Shown here one piece after another: positions 39,201-49,552 of a stretch of 64,000 bases of DNA; the stretch's first letter is position 1; the number at the start of each line of letters is the position of its first letter. The stretch covers positions 79,447 to 143,446 of the forward strand of contig MBPM02000125.1 of NCBI GenBank assembly GCA_001695595.3, given 5' to 3'. The stretch comes from Plasmopara viticola. Lineage: Eukaryota; Oomycota; Peronosporomycetes; Peronosporales; Peronosporaceae. The notes beneath the pieces were generated by a model. That model was given only the letters and a program-made list of their open reading frames with translations, was not told where the DNA came from and made no database searches. Made by a program: the position numbers and the translations under genes.

Positions 39201-42200
39201 TTTTTCGGAAGAGAAGTCAAATTTTGCAAATAGGAGGCTTAGCACAGTAGTTGTATACCGCACACAGAAGCTAGCATGGTCGGCTACGTACCTGGTGTTT
39301 CGTCTGATGACTTTCAAGCGGTACAATCTACTGTTCTGGTGTCATGTAGCCCTTTGCAAGGAGAAGGCAAGAGGAAATAAACGATCCTCCGGTGAACGAC
39401 TGTTCACTAGCCTTGATCCTCAGCAATCGCCACGCACAAAAACTGCGACTAAAAGACGAATTTAGTTAATACAACACATATGTACCTTCAATTACTAACT
39501 TGTTACTGCAATTTGGACAAGAAGTTTATCTTTATTGCATGGCTATCAGGTGTCAGTCGTACATCAATAGGAACAATTTCGTTAAGGCGCCTAAGCAAAG
39601 AGAAGCCATCGTCAACTCAAAGTTCGGCTTTGTCTAACGGCCTGCTACGTTCTTCTTTTCTAAGTCCTCGATACCATCCAACAGGTAAACAATGAGTAAT
39701 ACTTAACATCATTTACTTCATACAAAAAGCGTATTTGGTCATAAAAATATGAAGCAGGTAACGTAAATGGCCGTTAGTCGGCTGACGCATTTGACGATGA
39801 TCGAAGAAAGTTTTTCGGCATTCAAAAGAGCCGCTGCAAACAAAATTAGCTTATGTGCCTAAGCTGCGCCCACAGCAAAGGCTGCGCCTGCAACAAAAGA
39901 CTATATTTTCGATGCGGGCGCTGAGCCAGAAGAGGTTTGCTCAGCAAAGATCCACTTGATCAAAAAGACTTTGAAAGGACTTCTCTTTTTTATTGCGGTG
40001 GCAAACGAGTACTTACCGTCTTTCGCCCAACGGTTGGAAAATTCGTCTGGCTTAAGACAAACTAAATTGATAAGATTGCTGCGAGTTTAATGAACACTTG
40101 CCTAGCTCTTAGTTCACCAATGCCAAAAAGCCTCAAAATAGGGACATAGTTGTTCACCGCCCATAATACGTTCTGAACTTACCGCTAGGCCATGCAAAAT
40201 TTCTATCCCTAAGGCTATTGAGCTCCTGGCCTTTTTCAAGAAGCAAGAATTTCTAGTCGGGATTGCGAGGTCTCCAAAATCAAGGACGATGCGAATGAAG
40301 GTGAACCTAAATACGACTACCCTTTATATACACCTCCGCATTCTTGATGATCAAAGTCACCAACGCAATGAGAAAAGGGCTATGCGACTCGCCCACCGCC
40401 GGGTACTGGCACAAGTCGCCCTCCTTAGGAAAGGTTTATTCACTCTCTAAACAGCATTGCTGGTAGAATAGAAAACAATCCATTTCTCATGTCCATGGCA
40501 CCGAGCAATATAATCATGTACTTCGTGTGCCGTAAGAGGTCTGCGGGGATCACTTATTGCAGCTTATATATAAATAGAATGGTTCTTAAAGAATGAGCCA
40601 TTCATTCAAGATGGCCTTCGGCGGACCTGCGTGAGCCTTTTAAAAAGCTTTTTTGGCGTCATAAGAAGGCAGAGAATAAAGGTAGATTGCAACCGGTCCA
40701 AAAAAAGAATTCGGGTCACTCCGAGCATCGCAACCACCACGCTCAGCTGGAGAGCATACTGTAAGACAGGAAAGAAGTACAGGGTGTAAGATTCCATCGT
40801 AACCTCGGGAAACGAATATTTGAAGGTTTTGTAGGTAAAAGTACAGCTTGTTCACCTGTTGGGTCGGTAACAACTCCCCTCTTTAATGTTTCGGCTCTGC
40901 ATCATGAGAACCGGGCGCTAGAAATCAAACTCCGAGTGTGAGAATGAGGTCACTATCACGTTTCTCTGGAATGGGATAATCGGATTACTTCACAAAAATC
41001 TCTTATCATTCGGAGAATGTCTTTGCTTCAGTCAACAATCCCCTTTACGCGTGGCCGTTTAGGAGACACACCACTTCAAATATAGCCATCTAGAACTTTG
41101 AGGGAAGGCCACTCCTACCTTTAATTTGCGTCTGCTCATTGAGAAGAAGAAGATCCTGATCGAACAAGTAAACGTGCTAATATATTTTCTTAGGTCGCAT
41201 CTGTCTGTCGTTAAAACAGCATCCTCTGTAGCTCTGTGATTCGTGAAAGTGACACTCGAATTGATCGCTGTGCAGTTCAGTGCGTTGCGTCTAAAGTGTA
41301 TTGGAAAGTTTCTTTCCTTTGTAGAGAGCTTCAGATCTGGCCGGCCGCATAAAGCGCAAGCCAGTCAAGCGCTTTGCTTCACCGTTTTGTGGCCAATATG
41401 GCGCTGGCTATAAGACCGGTCAGCTGCCGCATTGCCTGCCCTATTATCAAGATCAAGCGCGGGAGAAGTGTTTTTGAGAGGTGCGAGAGACTTCAAAAGA
41501 ATCTCCATCTAAAGAATTGAAATATTTCAGCAGACGCTTCACATAAATGTAGGGTGCGCCGACATATTCAGATTTATGGCGTACCCCGAGACCTATTTTT
41601 TTAAGATCTTGACATGTTCGCTGATACGATGTTCGTTCTTGTTTGTAAACACTGAGCTTGCCTTTTCAAGTGGAGCGTTTTGGGGTAATCGCAGTCGCGC
41701 ACTTTGCCCTGTAAGTTTATCTAGGCGGTTCCGCTTACGACCAGTTAATTGTTTTTATGAGTAAATAGGCAATTAAGTGTACGCTTAGGAGGAGTATTTT
41801 ACGAAGCCTGTCACACTACACTTAAAGCGCTTTTTGTGCTTCTATGTCTAGCAAAATTCGAGAGCTCCCAAGTTTACTTGAATAAAACCCTTAGAAGGGT
41901 GTTAGGAATTGTCAAGAGCAGAACTAAATCATTTACAACTTTTCGACTTTTAAGTGTTGCTCTAACGGGTCTAGAGCCCGTTACTGTCTGCACGTTGCTC
42001 GAAGGAAGCAAATTCAACTATGTTTCAATATCAGCGAGAGGCGGAGACCTCTCGACCACTAATTCATGGTTCGTGATTGGCTGGATATAGGCTGCAACCC
42101 AAACATCAGCCAATTAAAGACGTGCGTCTAGGTGGTGACGCGCGTCACAAATCTTGCCTACACATGCAATGAAACCATGGATCCTAGCTACATGTGCAAT

Positions 42201-42781
42201 ATGGAGAGTTGGGGGGGGGGAAACCCGCTACAGATACTGTGCATCCTGTCTTCATGCACATAATAAGAGTTCTTGTCTGACCACCCGCGATCATCATCAC
42301 CTTTCAATCCGACGATTATGCTTTGACTTTTTTTTTTTTAAGGCGAAAGACTTAATTTCACCAACCTAAATAACTTAACTACCAGGGCTACCGGAGCCAG
42401 GGCAGACTTTTCTGGTAGAGCTTAAACGCCGTAACGCGATCCGACTAAGTAGCAGCAGATAGGGCTGCAAATGCAGCTGCCCGATACGCAGCAAGCCTTT
42501 TCAGCAGCGTCATCTGATTTGTGCAGGAAGGCGGCGTGACCCATCGCGGGACCTTTGTGAGGGTTCAGATAAAAAAACTTTCCGCGTGCGTGTAGAACTG
42601 ACTTTAAAGTGCTTCAAAGCGTGACCATTCATTTACACAGCACTTTGCAAACAATGGAGGCGTGCAGTAAAGAATGAGCAATTTTTCGGTGAATGACTTT
42701 TTACTATCCACGGACTCAATCGATCGACGTGTGCAATACTTATAAGACTGCAGCTCTAATAAACTAATTTAAATGAAACAA
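33237..42781. other. long gene-poor interval
   Basis: About 9.5 kb without a recognisable gene. Many frames of 60-130 codons occur on both strands, none with family motifs or in-phase neighbours. Simple tracts include G10 near 42212 and T12 near 42330. The one clear structure is the foldback at 35219-35383, listed separately. Confidence 0.55.
35219..35383. repeat. 165-nt imperfect inverted repeat (foldback)
   Basis: Starting at ATGCAGCTCGCTCATCTAC (35219) the sequence folds back on itself and ends at GAGCTGCAT (35383). The outer arm (about 28 bp, one mismatch near its middle) pairs 35219-35246 with 35356-35383. The inner arm (19 bp, one mismatch) pairs TAAGAATTTTGTCCGAAGC with its complement around a 6-nt loop TGTTGG (35313-35318). 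Between them GGCTGCT and CGTAT also pair, but the left arm carries an extra ~26-28 nt A-rich bulge. It could be a MITE relic, an inverted duplication, or a hairpin RNA source. Confidence 0.8.
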
Positions 42782-42798
42782 TGCTCTTGTTTTTTGGT
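42782..42798. repeat. LINE target-site duplication, left copy
   Basis: TGCTCTTGTTTTTTGGT, identical over 17 nt to 45841-45857. The two copies bracket the LINE exactly. Confidence 0.9.
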
Positions 42799-43345
42799 TA
42801 AGATACGTGACATTATACTTTAAATCTTAACTAGATGAGCTAATAGATAACTAAGTTACCTTCTGAAGTGTAATTGAGTCGTGCAATGAAGTATCGAAAT
42901 CTTCAGTGAAAGCGGATTCCTGGTCTTTGGGGAGAGCGTTCTAGTCGTAACTTGAGGTAAGAGTGAAATTTATTTCACACCGACGTGTTGATGTGCGGGG
43001 AGGGTGCTGCGCCAGTCACAGAGCTGGTCTTACTCGAACTAACATCACGCCTTTCGGGGCGTGAGCGCACGTTTTAAAATCACTTTGTGGTATAAAAACA
43101 AAGCATGCGACGATTTTGCGTGGTGGGAAGCCGTTTACCTGACCAGTTTACGTGGCTCCACTATATGCGTGAAAAGGTCTGCTTCCTTTAGCCAAATGGA
43201 GTTATCTCCTGGCAACACTCGGGCTCGAATGGTTATGACGATGACGAATCTTCTTGAGATCTTGGAATTTCGTTTTGGCAGAAGAAGTTGGTATGGAATT
43301 GAAATAACTTGAAAGCACGGAAGTCGATAGCTAAGTGTAACCGCC

Positions 43346-43643
43346 GGTCTCGAAAGATGACAGGCATGTATCGCGAAAGCGGTCACCCCAAAACAAAATA
43401 AACTTGCAGTCGCGCAAGGAGAGAACTAAAATCAGTTCTGCGTTCAAATAATGAGCGAAAGGCTTGAAGCGCGATAAAGCGTGAAAAGCCCGCTGGTCTC
43501 AAAAGATGACTAGCATGTATCGCGAAAGCGGTCACCCCAAAATATAAGTAATCTTGCGACCGCGTGAGAAAAGAGCTGAATTAGTTCCGCATTCCGATTA
43601 AGGAATAAAAGTTAGAAGCGTGTAAAGGCTAATAAAGCGTAAC
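43346..43643 (-). repeat. 149-bp tandem repeat pair in the LINE 3' region, grading into AAAGCG-rich repeats
   Basis: GGTCTC-AAAGATGAC-AGCATGTATCGCGAAAGCGGTCACCCC occurs at 43346 and again at 43495, with diverged but alignable sequence between (TTGC-GTCGCG, GAGC-GAA, AAAGCGTGAAAAGC). From about 43590 to 43790 short degenerate units around AAAGCG/TAAAGC repeat many times. A third partial unit may lie near 43815-43870. Confidence 0.75.
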
Positions 43644-43939
43644 GAAGCTTGTAAAACTCATAAAGCGTAAAAACGCGATAGAGTTAATAAAGCATGAAAC
43701 GGTTTATAAGCGCAATACAGCTTATAAAACTTGTAAAGCGCAAAGCGTGCAAAGGCTTACAAAGCCAAAAAAGCTTAAAAGCGTGAATCGTGAATCATAG
43801 CGATTTTCGTAAAAAAAACTCCACATCCGCGTGAAGTAAAACTGAAGCAGTTTCGCATTTTCAATGAAGAAATTACCAATGGATAACCAATAGTAAAGCG
43901 CTTGAAATTCACAATGATCGAGCGAAATAGATCCAAAAG

Positions 43940-45838
43940 TTAGGCGCTTGAAAACATGGTAAATGGGTCTTCGAAAAAGTGCCGGTTCCATTCATGTTTA
44001 AACGAGTTTAGCTGAAATTTGTACCGGTGCGAATGTGCGAGCCGTGAATGCGTAAGAACAGTAAATAGCCGCTGTAAATGGAGGCGTATCATTGTCAAGC
44101 ACTGTCGAAAAACGCCCATAAATTTAAGACAAGGTGCATCGTAGAGTGCCTTGTTCCGATTTATCCACAATGTTCGCAGAATACAGCATCGAAAAATATG
44201 AAAAATTCGAATGGGCAGATTGACTCCATAAATATGCTGGCGATAACTTGGCACAGTTAAGTCGACGAGAAACAAAGCGTGTTCCCAGCGAATCGTAGTA
44301 TTAAAGATCCATTCAATTGGGGGAAGAAAGAGTCGCCAAATTCGTTTTGCTGTATAACAATCCCATAGTAAGTGTTTGGGAGTTTCAGTTTCGAAACAGC
44401 CATGAACACATTGTATGTCATGAGTAAGCCAGCTAAATTTATAGCGGAATCCCAATCCATTATGTTGAAGTCTAAACAGAAAATCTGAAAAGACGGGGAG
44501 AATATCACGCTGAAGCCGTCGTTGTGTAGACCAGTAATTAATGGGTAACTCGAAATTGTCAAGACCCAGGGACTGTATCGGAAGTTGGGTTGGTATATTC
44601 GCGTGAAGAAGGCGGCGAATTAGGTCGTTATCCGCATAAACAATGTCGTACTCGTCAATTTTCCATATATGAAAAGCGGAAAGCAAGGATGCCGGGGGAG
44701 CCGGGTAGATAGCGAATGTGCCATAGTGAGAAGGGATTTTTAGTCTCGGCGCCAAACTTTCAGCCACTCGAGTAAGAGAGCGAGTAGATTGAATAGAAGA
44801 CCCGGATAAAGCTTCTCGAAGCGTTTCGGTGTCAGGAACCCAGCCAAAACATTGACAAAAGGTAGAAATTCGTAAAATTCCGTGATGGGATAAATACTGG
44901 CAAGCTTTCCGATGAAGTAATGCCAGGCTTTTCCGTCCAGAAGTAAAGCGTAGAAATACATTATTCCAGATTGGCCAAGTTAGCTTAGTAAAGACCGGGT
45001 TGGCGTTTACAAGCTTAGGCAAAATTCTAGTTGTCCATAATGAAAGCGCGCGTTGCCAATAGCTCGGTACACCCTTCCAACGAGATGTAGTAGTCGAGGT
45101 TTGAAGAGGCATGTATAAAAAGTCTAAGCCAATGCCTTGACCTTGAAGAGCCAAGTCCAAGGCAGCTTGCGCAGGGAGGAACCATTTAGGAGCAGAGCCA
45201 ACTCTTTGTCTGCAATGCCGAATAAGCTGTCGAATTAAGTTAACCTGGAGCAGCTCAACCGAGTCTGATATAGTGTAAAGATCTAAGCCCCCAGCAGTGT
45301 GGTGCACGGAGTGCCACTTGCTGGGAAATTGACTTCGAATTGTATTTCCCGTTGTTGTTGATGATGGAGTGTTGTTGATAAAATTCTTCATGAGGGGATC
45401 AAAAAGTTTTAATTCCTCCTTGGAAACCAATTGCACGCTTAAGAAATGCCATAGTATAGACTGTATCATTGTCTTAAGCAATAGAACGCGACCTTGTAAA
45501 GTCCGGGCTCTCCAACGCCAAGCCACGCAGAGTTTTTGGAATCTGATCAGAAGCTGATTGAGTTGTAAGCTTGGCCGGCACTGGGGTCCCACTTGAATTC
45601 CCAGAAGCGTAGTGTGTTCTTCATTGCTCAAAATTCGAGGTCCAATGTTGGACAAAGTTTGTAATAAATTGAAGTCGGCCGATGTCCAGGGTCGAAGCGG
45701 AAATATTACTGTTTTATCCATGTTTAATTGCATGCCAGTCGCACTGCAAAAGTCTTGAACCCGGGCAAGGAATAACGGAGCCTGGTGTAGATCATTGACA
45801 AGCCCAGTAACATCGTCTGCAAAGCTGATAATGTGATG
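43940..45838 (-). pseudogene. LINE reverse transcriptase C-terminal part (5'-truncated ORF)
   Basis: The frame opens directly at the insertion edge. It contains FADD (RT palm catalytic Asp pair), then MQLNMDKTVIF, TTLLGIQVG and WRWRARTLQGRVLLLKTMI (thumb region). Near the C-terminus is a zinc-binding RVT domain typical of oomycete and plant LINE ORF2 proteins: RLQHNGLGFRYKFSW followed by CVHGCFETETPKHLLWDC. No ATG is associated with the true protein start because the upstream part was never copied. The apparent Met in MQLNMDK is internal to the RT domain. It is uninterrupted for 632 codons, which argues for recent insertion. RNase H was not recognised. Confidence 0.9.
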
Positions 45839-45840
45839 AG

Positions 45841-45857
45841 TGCTCTTGTTTTTTGGT
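45841..45857. repeat. LINE target-site duplication, right copy
   Basis: Second copy of the 17-nt duplication. It ends 95 bp before the ATG of the RRP9-like gene. Confidence 0.9.
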
Positions 45858-45952
45858 ACCTTTTGTCGTATATAAACGACTAAATTCGATACCGCAGTTT
45901 AGAAATTGTACCGCCCTTAAGGCACACACAGATCAGCGCCACTCGCCAATCA

Positions 45953-47323
45953 ATGAAGCGCCGTGTTGCAACGAAGCGTGGGACGGCGACCCAGCCTCAG
46001 CGCAAGAAGCGTGCGCTAGGGGATGATGCTTTTGACTGGGGCAAGGATAAAACAAATGACGTGATCGCGTCGGACAGCGAAGTCAGTGCACATGCTAGCG
46101 GCGCTAGTGACAACGAAAGTGAGGAAGACCAGAAAGAGACAGCACAGGAGAAGCGTTTGCGTTTGGCTAAAGAGTATTTGGGTAAGATTACGGCGCAGGA
46201 GGCAGGTGGTACCGACGATGAGGGTGAAGAAGGCGATGGCGTTGAGGAGCGCGTGGGTGCACGATTAAAACAGGATGCGCTGGAAGCGATGGGTAAGCTT
46301 TTTAAAAAGGTGGCAGCCGACTACGCAAAGTTTGAGTTCGACGCCGACTCCACAAAGTTTTTAAAAGGTCACCGTCTACCAGTGACTTGCCTCTGTCTTC
46401 TGGAAGATGGTAAGACAGCCTTTTCGGGTGCCAAGGACGGATCGCTACTGCGATGGGATCTGGTCCATCAAAAGAAGATCAAGCTTACGCTACCCAGAGA
46501 TGATGTGGCTACCACAAAAGCGACGACGGACAAGGATCGCTGCATCTTGGCGCTAGCTGTCAGCTCAGACGGTAAATATTTAGCCAGCGGTGGCCGTGAC
46601 AAGCTCGTGCGTGTGTGGGATGTAGAAAAAGGTCAGCTGGCGGAGAGTTTTTCGGGACACCGTGATGCTGTATCGGCGCTGGCTTTTCGCCTGCGGTCGC
46701 ACTCTTTGTTCTCGGGATCGCTGGATCGTTCGATCAAACACTGGAATCTTATCGAGATGGGATACATCGAGACATTATTTGGTCATCAGAGTGAAGTGAA
46801 CGCACTAGACTGTTTAAACAAAGAGCGTGTTGTGAGCTGCGGTCGCGATCGTAGTGTGCGATTGTGGAAAATTCCTGAAGAAACTCAGCTGGTTTTTTAC
46901 GGCAACTCGGGCTCTATGGACTGTGTCAAGATGGTTACCGACGAGTACTACGTCACTGGTGGAGATGACGGTTCCCTCTCTCTTTGGTTCAATGGTCGTA
47001 AAAAGCCCGTCTGCGTCATTGCAAATGCTCACGGCGGCAAGTGGATTAGTAGTGTGGCTGTCATGCCGCACACGGACCTCATTGCATCCGGATCGAGTGA
47101 TGGATACGTTCGTTTGTGGCAGGCTGACCTTCAAGAACGCTTGCTTTCCCCTGTGGCTTTGATCCCGTTGGATGGATTTGTAAATGCGCTGAGTTTCGAT
47201 ACCAAAGCTCGCTATTTACTTGCAGGTGTAGGCCAGGAACACCGCCTTGGACGGTGGGAAAAGCTAAAGGTCAAGAACGGCATTGCAATTATCGCTTTGC
47301 CAACCATTGATACGAACAACTAG
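45953..47323 (+). CDS. RRP9: U3 snoRNP WD40 protein, RRP9/U3-55K homologue
   Basis: A single exon of 456 residues. The N-terminus is basic then acidic/Ser-rich, as in nucleolar proteins (KRRVATKRG, then DSEVSAHASGASDNESEED). The family hallmark ETAQEKRLRLAKEYL follows. From about residue 138 there are roughly six to seven WD40 blades: FLKGHRLPVTCLCLL, SGAKDGSLLRWDL, SGGRDKLVRVWDV, SGSLDRSIKHWNL, SCGRDRSVRLWKI, TGGDDGSLSLWF and SGSSDGYVRLWQA. RRP9 binds the U3 snoRNA box B/C motif and acts in 18S pre-rRNA processing in the nucleolus. The reading frame is intact. The immediate upstream region contains the LINE insertion, leaving 95 bp of native sequence before the ATG. Confidence 0.95.
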   Translation: MKRRVATKRGTATQPQRKKRALGDDAFDWGKDKTNDVIASDSEVSAHASGASDNESEEDQKETAQEKRLRLAKEYLGKITAQEAGGTDDEGEEGDGVEERVGARLKQDALEAMGKLFKKVAADYAKFEFDADSTKFLKGHRLPVTCLCLLEDGKTAFSGAKDGSLLRWDLVHQKKIKLTLPRDDVATTKATTDKDRCILALAVSSDGKYLASGGRDKLVRVWDVEKGQLAESFSGHRDAVSALAFRLRSHSLFSGSLDRSIKHWNLIEMGYIETLFGHQSEVNALDCLNKERVVSCGRDRSVRLWKIPEETQLVFYGNSGSMDCVKMVTDEYYVTGGDDGSLSLWFNGRKKPVCVIANAHGGKWISSVAVMPHTDLIASGSSDGYVRLWQADLQERLLSPVALIPLDGFVNALSFDTKARYLLAGVGQEHRLGRWEKLKVKNGIAIIALPTIDTNN

Positions 47324-47537
47324 AGGGCGCGAAAATGAAAAAGTGATCGAAAGCGATGTCAAGTGTTAGATCGGTCACTGCAGCTAACATCTTTTTTTTA
47401 GTTATTTCAGTTTTTTGCAGCTAACATCACTTTGTATTCATTATTTCAGTCTTTTTATATTCTTGCGCTATACGATGCTAAACCACGATGCACAGGTAAA
47501 CTCGCGAGTGTACGTACGACAAAATTAAGCTATTTTA
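47324..47537. other. convergent intergenic spacer with small imperfect duplication
   Basis: RRP9 (+) and the Jupiter-like gene (-) end tail to tail here. TGCAGCTAACATC followed by TTATTTCAGT-TTTTT occurs twice, about 35 nt apart (near 47381 and 47417). T-rich runs could serve as 3' processing signals. Nothing else was seen. Confidence 0.5.
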
Positions 47538-47957
47538 TTAACCAAAGCGAATCGAAGACACACCACCAGGAGGAGCATGAATTCGTGTGATGCGACGATC
47601 AGTGAGCACATTGCCTGAATTTTGATTGGACCCACACGCGTACTGGTTCGATGAAGCTCCTGGACGTATTGCAGATTTAGCTTGCTGGCCAGCAGGCTGG
47701 TTTAGATTGCCGGAAATTTGGTTGTAGCCTGCTTGTCGATTGTCCTTTACAGGATAAATTGAAAGCTCAGGTCTCTCCATCTTACGGCAAGTCAGCTGGC
47801 GCTCATAACCAGCAAAGGAACTCGACCCATCACCTCCACCGTAGAGTAGCGACCCCACTGAAGAGCCTCCTCCTGGCGGCGCGTGAAGGCGAGTGCTGGG
47901 CTTGTCTTTTAAAAAGTTATCAACATTCTGAGTGATCTGGTAGCCTGATCGAGCCAT
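47538..47957 (-). CDS. Jupiter/HN1-like small protein
   Basis: From ATG 47957 (MARSGYQ) the frame gives 139 residues. Two copies of the signature TR-[LI]-HAPPGG-[GV]-SS lie near residues 21-32 (STRLHAPPGGGSS) and at the extreme C-terminus (ITRIHAPPGGVSSIRFG). The middle is polar and Gly/Asn/Gln-rich, probably disordered. The motif and size match the Jupiter microtubule-associated homologue (JPT/HN1) family, small disordered proteins linked to microtubules. The assignment rests on the repeated short motif. The frame continues four codons upstream without another ATG. Confidence 0.7.
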   Translation of the reverse strand: MARSGYQITQNVDNFLKDKPSTRLHAPPGGGSSVGSLLYGGGDGSSSFAGYERQLTCRKMERPELSIYPVKDNRQAGYNQISGNLNQPAGQQAKSAIRPGASSNQYACGSNQNSGNVLTDRRITRIHAPPGGVSSIRFG

Positions 47958-48220
47958 TGACACAAACAATACAAAGCTGAAACTTGGAGAGACTTGGCAA
48001 GTTTGAAAATGAGCAAGTTAAAGAACCCATTAGGCAAAGCGGTATTCTCGAAATAGAGCTGTGACCGGAAGCTTGTCAGCAAGCCTTCAAATAGCCCATG
48101 CCGGACTTCTAGCTATAAATTATCTCGGCTTCAATCCGGCGTTACGTTTATGATTTAAAAATCCCGTGGACTCTTTAAAAGTCTCGTGGACTCTATTACA
48201 CTATCTTATCCGAGCACCTG

Positions 48221-49552
48221 TTAAAATCGATCCACGCAAAGAGCATGGGCACCAACTTCGTCATACTCTCGCTTGGATACCCACATTTGCTGAAAGGAGC
48301 CTAGAGATGCTAAAATGGAGCCACCGATAAAGACACTAAATTGTCGCTCAATCTTCGTGACGGTCGTAAAACGCACTTTAAAAGTGCTAGGCACTAAACG
48401 TGTGACTTCTGCGTGCAGACGCTCGACAATACCAGAAGTGAGACTACCTCCTCCGCACAAAATGATATTGGTCAACATTTCTCTTCGCAAATCAGCGTCG
48501 CAGAGCTGCACGGCATCGTGCAGCATGCTATGCAGTCCTTTCGCAACGACCTTTGCCGCCGCTGCAGCGTGTTGCTCGTTCTTGACCACAGAGCCGCCAA
48601 AGTTTTTTGGGTGCAGCAAAAACTCAGGAACTTCATACCGCTCTTTTCCCAGTACAATAATTTGTCCATCCGGCAGTTCGTACTGATATTCTACGTATCC
48701 CAATGGCTTGGAATCTGGCGACGCCACTTGTTTAGACGAGTCTTTGACATCCGGCTCGAGCGGTGTCTCTGATACCACACACATTGCCTCCCGCATATCC
48801 CTAAGCAATTTAGCTTTTAAAAACTTAAAATAACTCATGGGCATCGCCGGTGGTGTCGTGAGCTCTTCGGGTAATGGTATAGTCTCAAGTAATCCCGTCT
48901 GCGAGTTGACCTTTCTTGTAAAAGTCCCTCTTGGTCTCAGTGTGACTGGTTGCGGCTTCTTTGTGGCCATTAAGTGTTCCAAATACGCAGATAAGTGATT
49001 GCACCCCACCGGCGAGTACTGCGCCGGTCTTTGTAGAGCATATCCGTCGTACACAGGCACGACACGGGATGCTCCAGCACCAATTTCTGCTATCAAGGCC
49101 AGCGACCGTCCGAATGCAAATGCGTCGAGCACTGCGTCTTTAGCCATGTAAAAAGCTGGCACCTGAAAGGTCTCAAACATCATCTCCAGGTACTTTTCGC
49201 CGTCCCGCGACGCCGCGTTATGTAGTGCGTCATTGGCGAAGCACGAGGCTGCAGACGTAATAATCGGATGGCTTTTGGCGTTTACACGTAGGCGATCAAA
49301 AGAATAGGCCCAGATCTTTTCCAGTGCGTCCCAGTTGGCCACTGCACAGGCCTCAATGGGCCGCACAACCTCCAAATCGTGTCGGTGCCACAGGTCTCCA
49401 AGCACGGCATCTTTGGAAGTGCAAGGTGGAGATTGGCATCCCACTACGCTGGGAAGAACCAGCTGCGGTGTGTCTTCCCCTGCCAACCCAAACTTACTCA
49501 GCCCCGTGCCAACGTCGCCTACGACGGCCTCCACGTCGTCTCCGCAGTACAT
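48221..49552 (-). CDS. ARP4: actin-related protein 4 (ARP4/BAF53-like)
   Basis: A single exon of 443 residues with an actin fold. It has a phosphate-1-like loop GDVGTGLSKFGLAGEDTP, VRPIEACAVANWDALEKIW, KSHPIITSA, FQVPAFYMAKDAVLDAFAFG, the second phosphate region LIAEIGAGASRVVPVYDGYAL, and the C-terminal IILCGGGSLTSGIVERL with IGGSILASLGSFQQMWVSKREYDE. A polar insert (about residues 210-320) and the MYCGDDVEAVVGD start match ARP4/ACTL6 rather than conventional actin. ARP4 is a nuclear subunit of SWR1/INO80 and NuA4-type chromatin complexes. Intact, with length close to the family. Confidence 0.92.
   Translation of the reverse strand: MYCGDDVEAVVGDVGTGLSKFGLAGEDTPQLVLPSVVGCQSPPCTSKDAVLGDLWHRHDLEVVRPIEACAVANWDALEKIWAYSFDRLRVNAKSHPIITSAASCFANDALHNAASRDGEKYLEMMFETFQVPAFYMAKDAVLDAFAFGRSLALIAEIGAGASRVVPVYDGYALQRPAQYSPVGCNHLSAYLEHLMATKKPQPVTLRPRGTFTRKVNSQTGLLETIPLPEELTTPPAMPMSYFKFLKAKLLRDMREAMCVVSETPLEPDVKDSSKQVASPDSKPLGYVEYQYELPDGQIIVLGKERYEVPEFLLHPKNFGGSVVKNEQHAAAAAKVVAKGLHSMLHDAVQLCDADLRREMLTNIILCGGGSLTSGIVERLHAEVTRLVPSTFKVRFTTVTKIERQFSVFIGGSILASLGSFQQMWVSKREYDEVGAHALCVDRF

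Larger units (their letters stand above)
42799..45840 (-). mobile_element. 5'-truncated LINE (non-LTR retrotransposon)
   Basis: This 3,042-bp insertion is bounded by perfect 17-bp duplications. On the minus strand the left-over coding region starts in the middle of the reverse transcriptase at the catalytic motif (HHIISFADD) and runs 632 residues to a stop at 43940. About 1.1 kb of 3' untranslated sequence with tandem repeats follows. 5' truncation is the usual outcome of target-primed reverse transcription. There is no long poly(A); the 3' end just before the duplication is A/T-rich. The coding frame has no stops and the duplications are perfect, so the insertion appears fairly recent. It cannot move by itself because the endonuclease and most of the RT are gone. 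Confidence 0.92.

Noticed and set aside
40606..41200. possible retroelement remnant on the minus strand
   Set aside because: Some segments look vaguely protein-like, but I found no diagnostic RT, RNase H or integrase motif.
41957..41980. near-palindrome TAACGGG ... CCCGTTA
   Set aside because: Short stem, no tRNA or terminator context.
42205..42345. G10 and T12 homopolymers
   Set aside because: Ordinary simple tracts. The T12 was considered as a retroposon tail, but no element could be attached to it.
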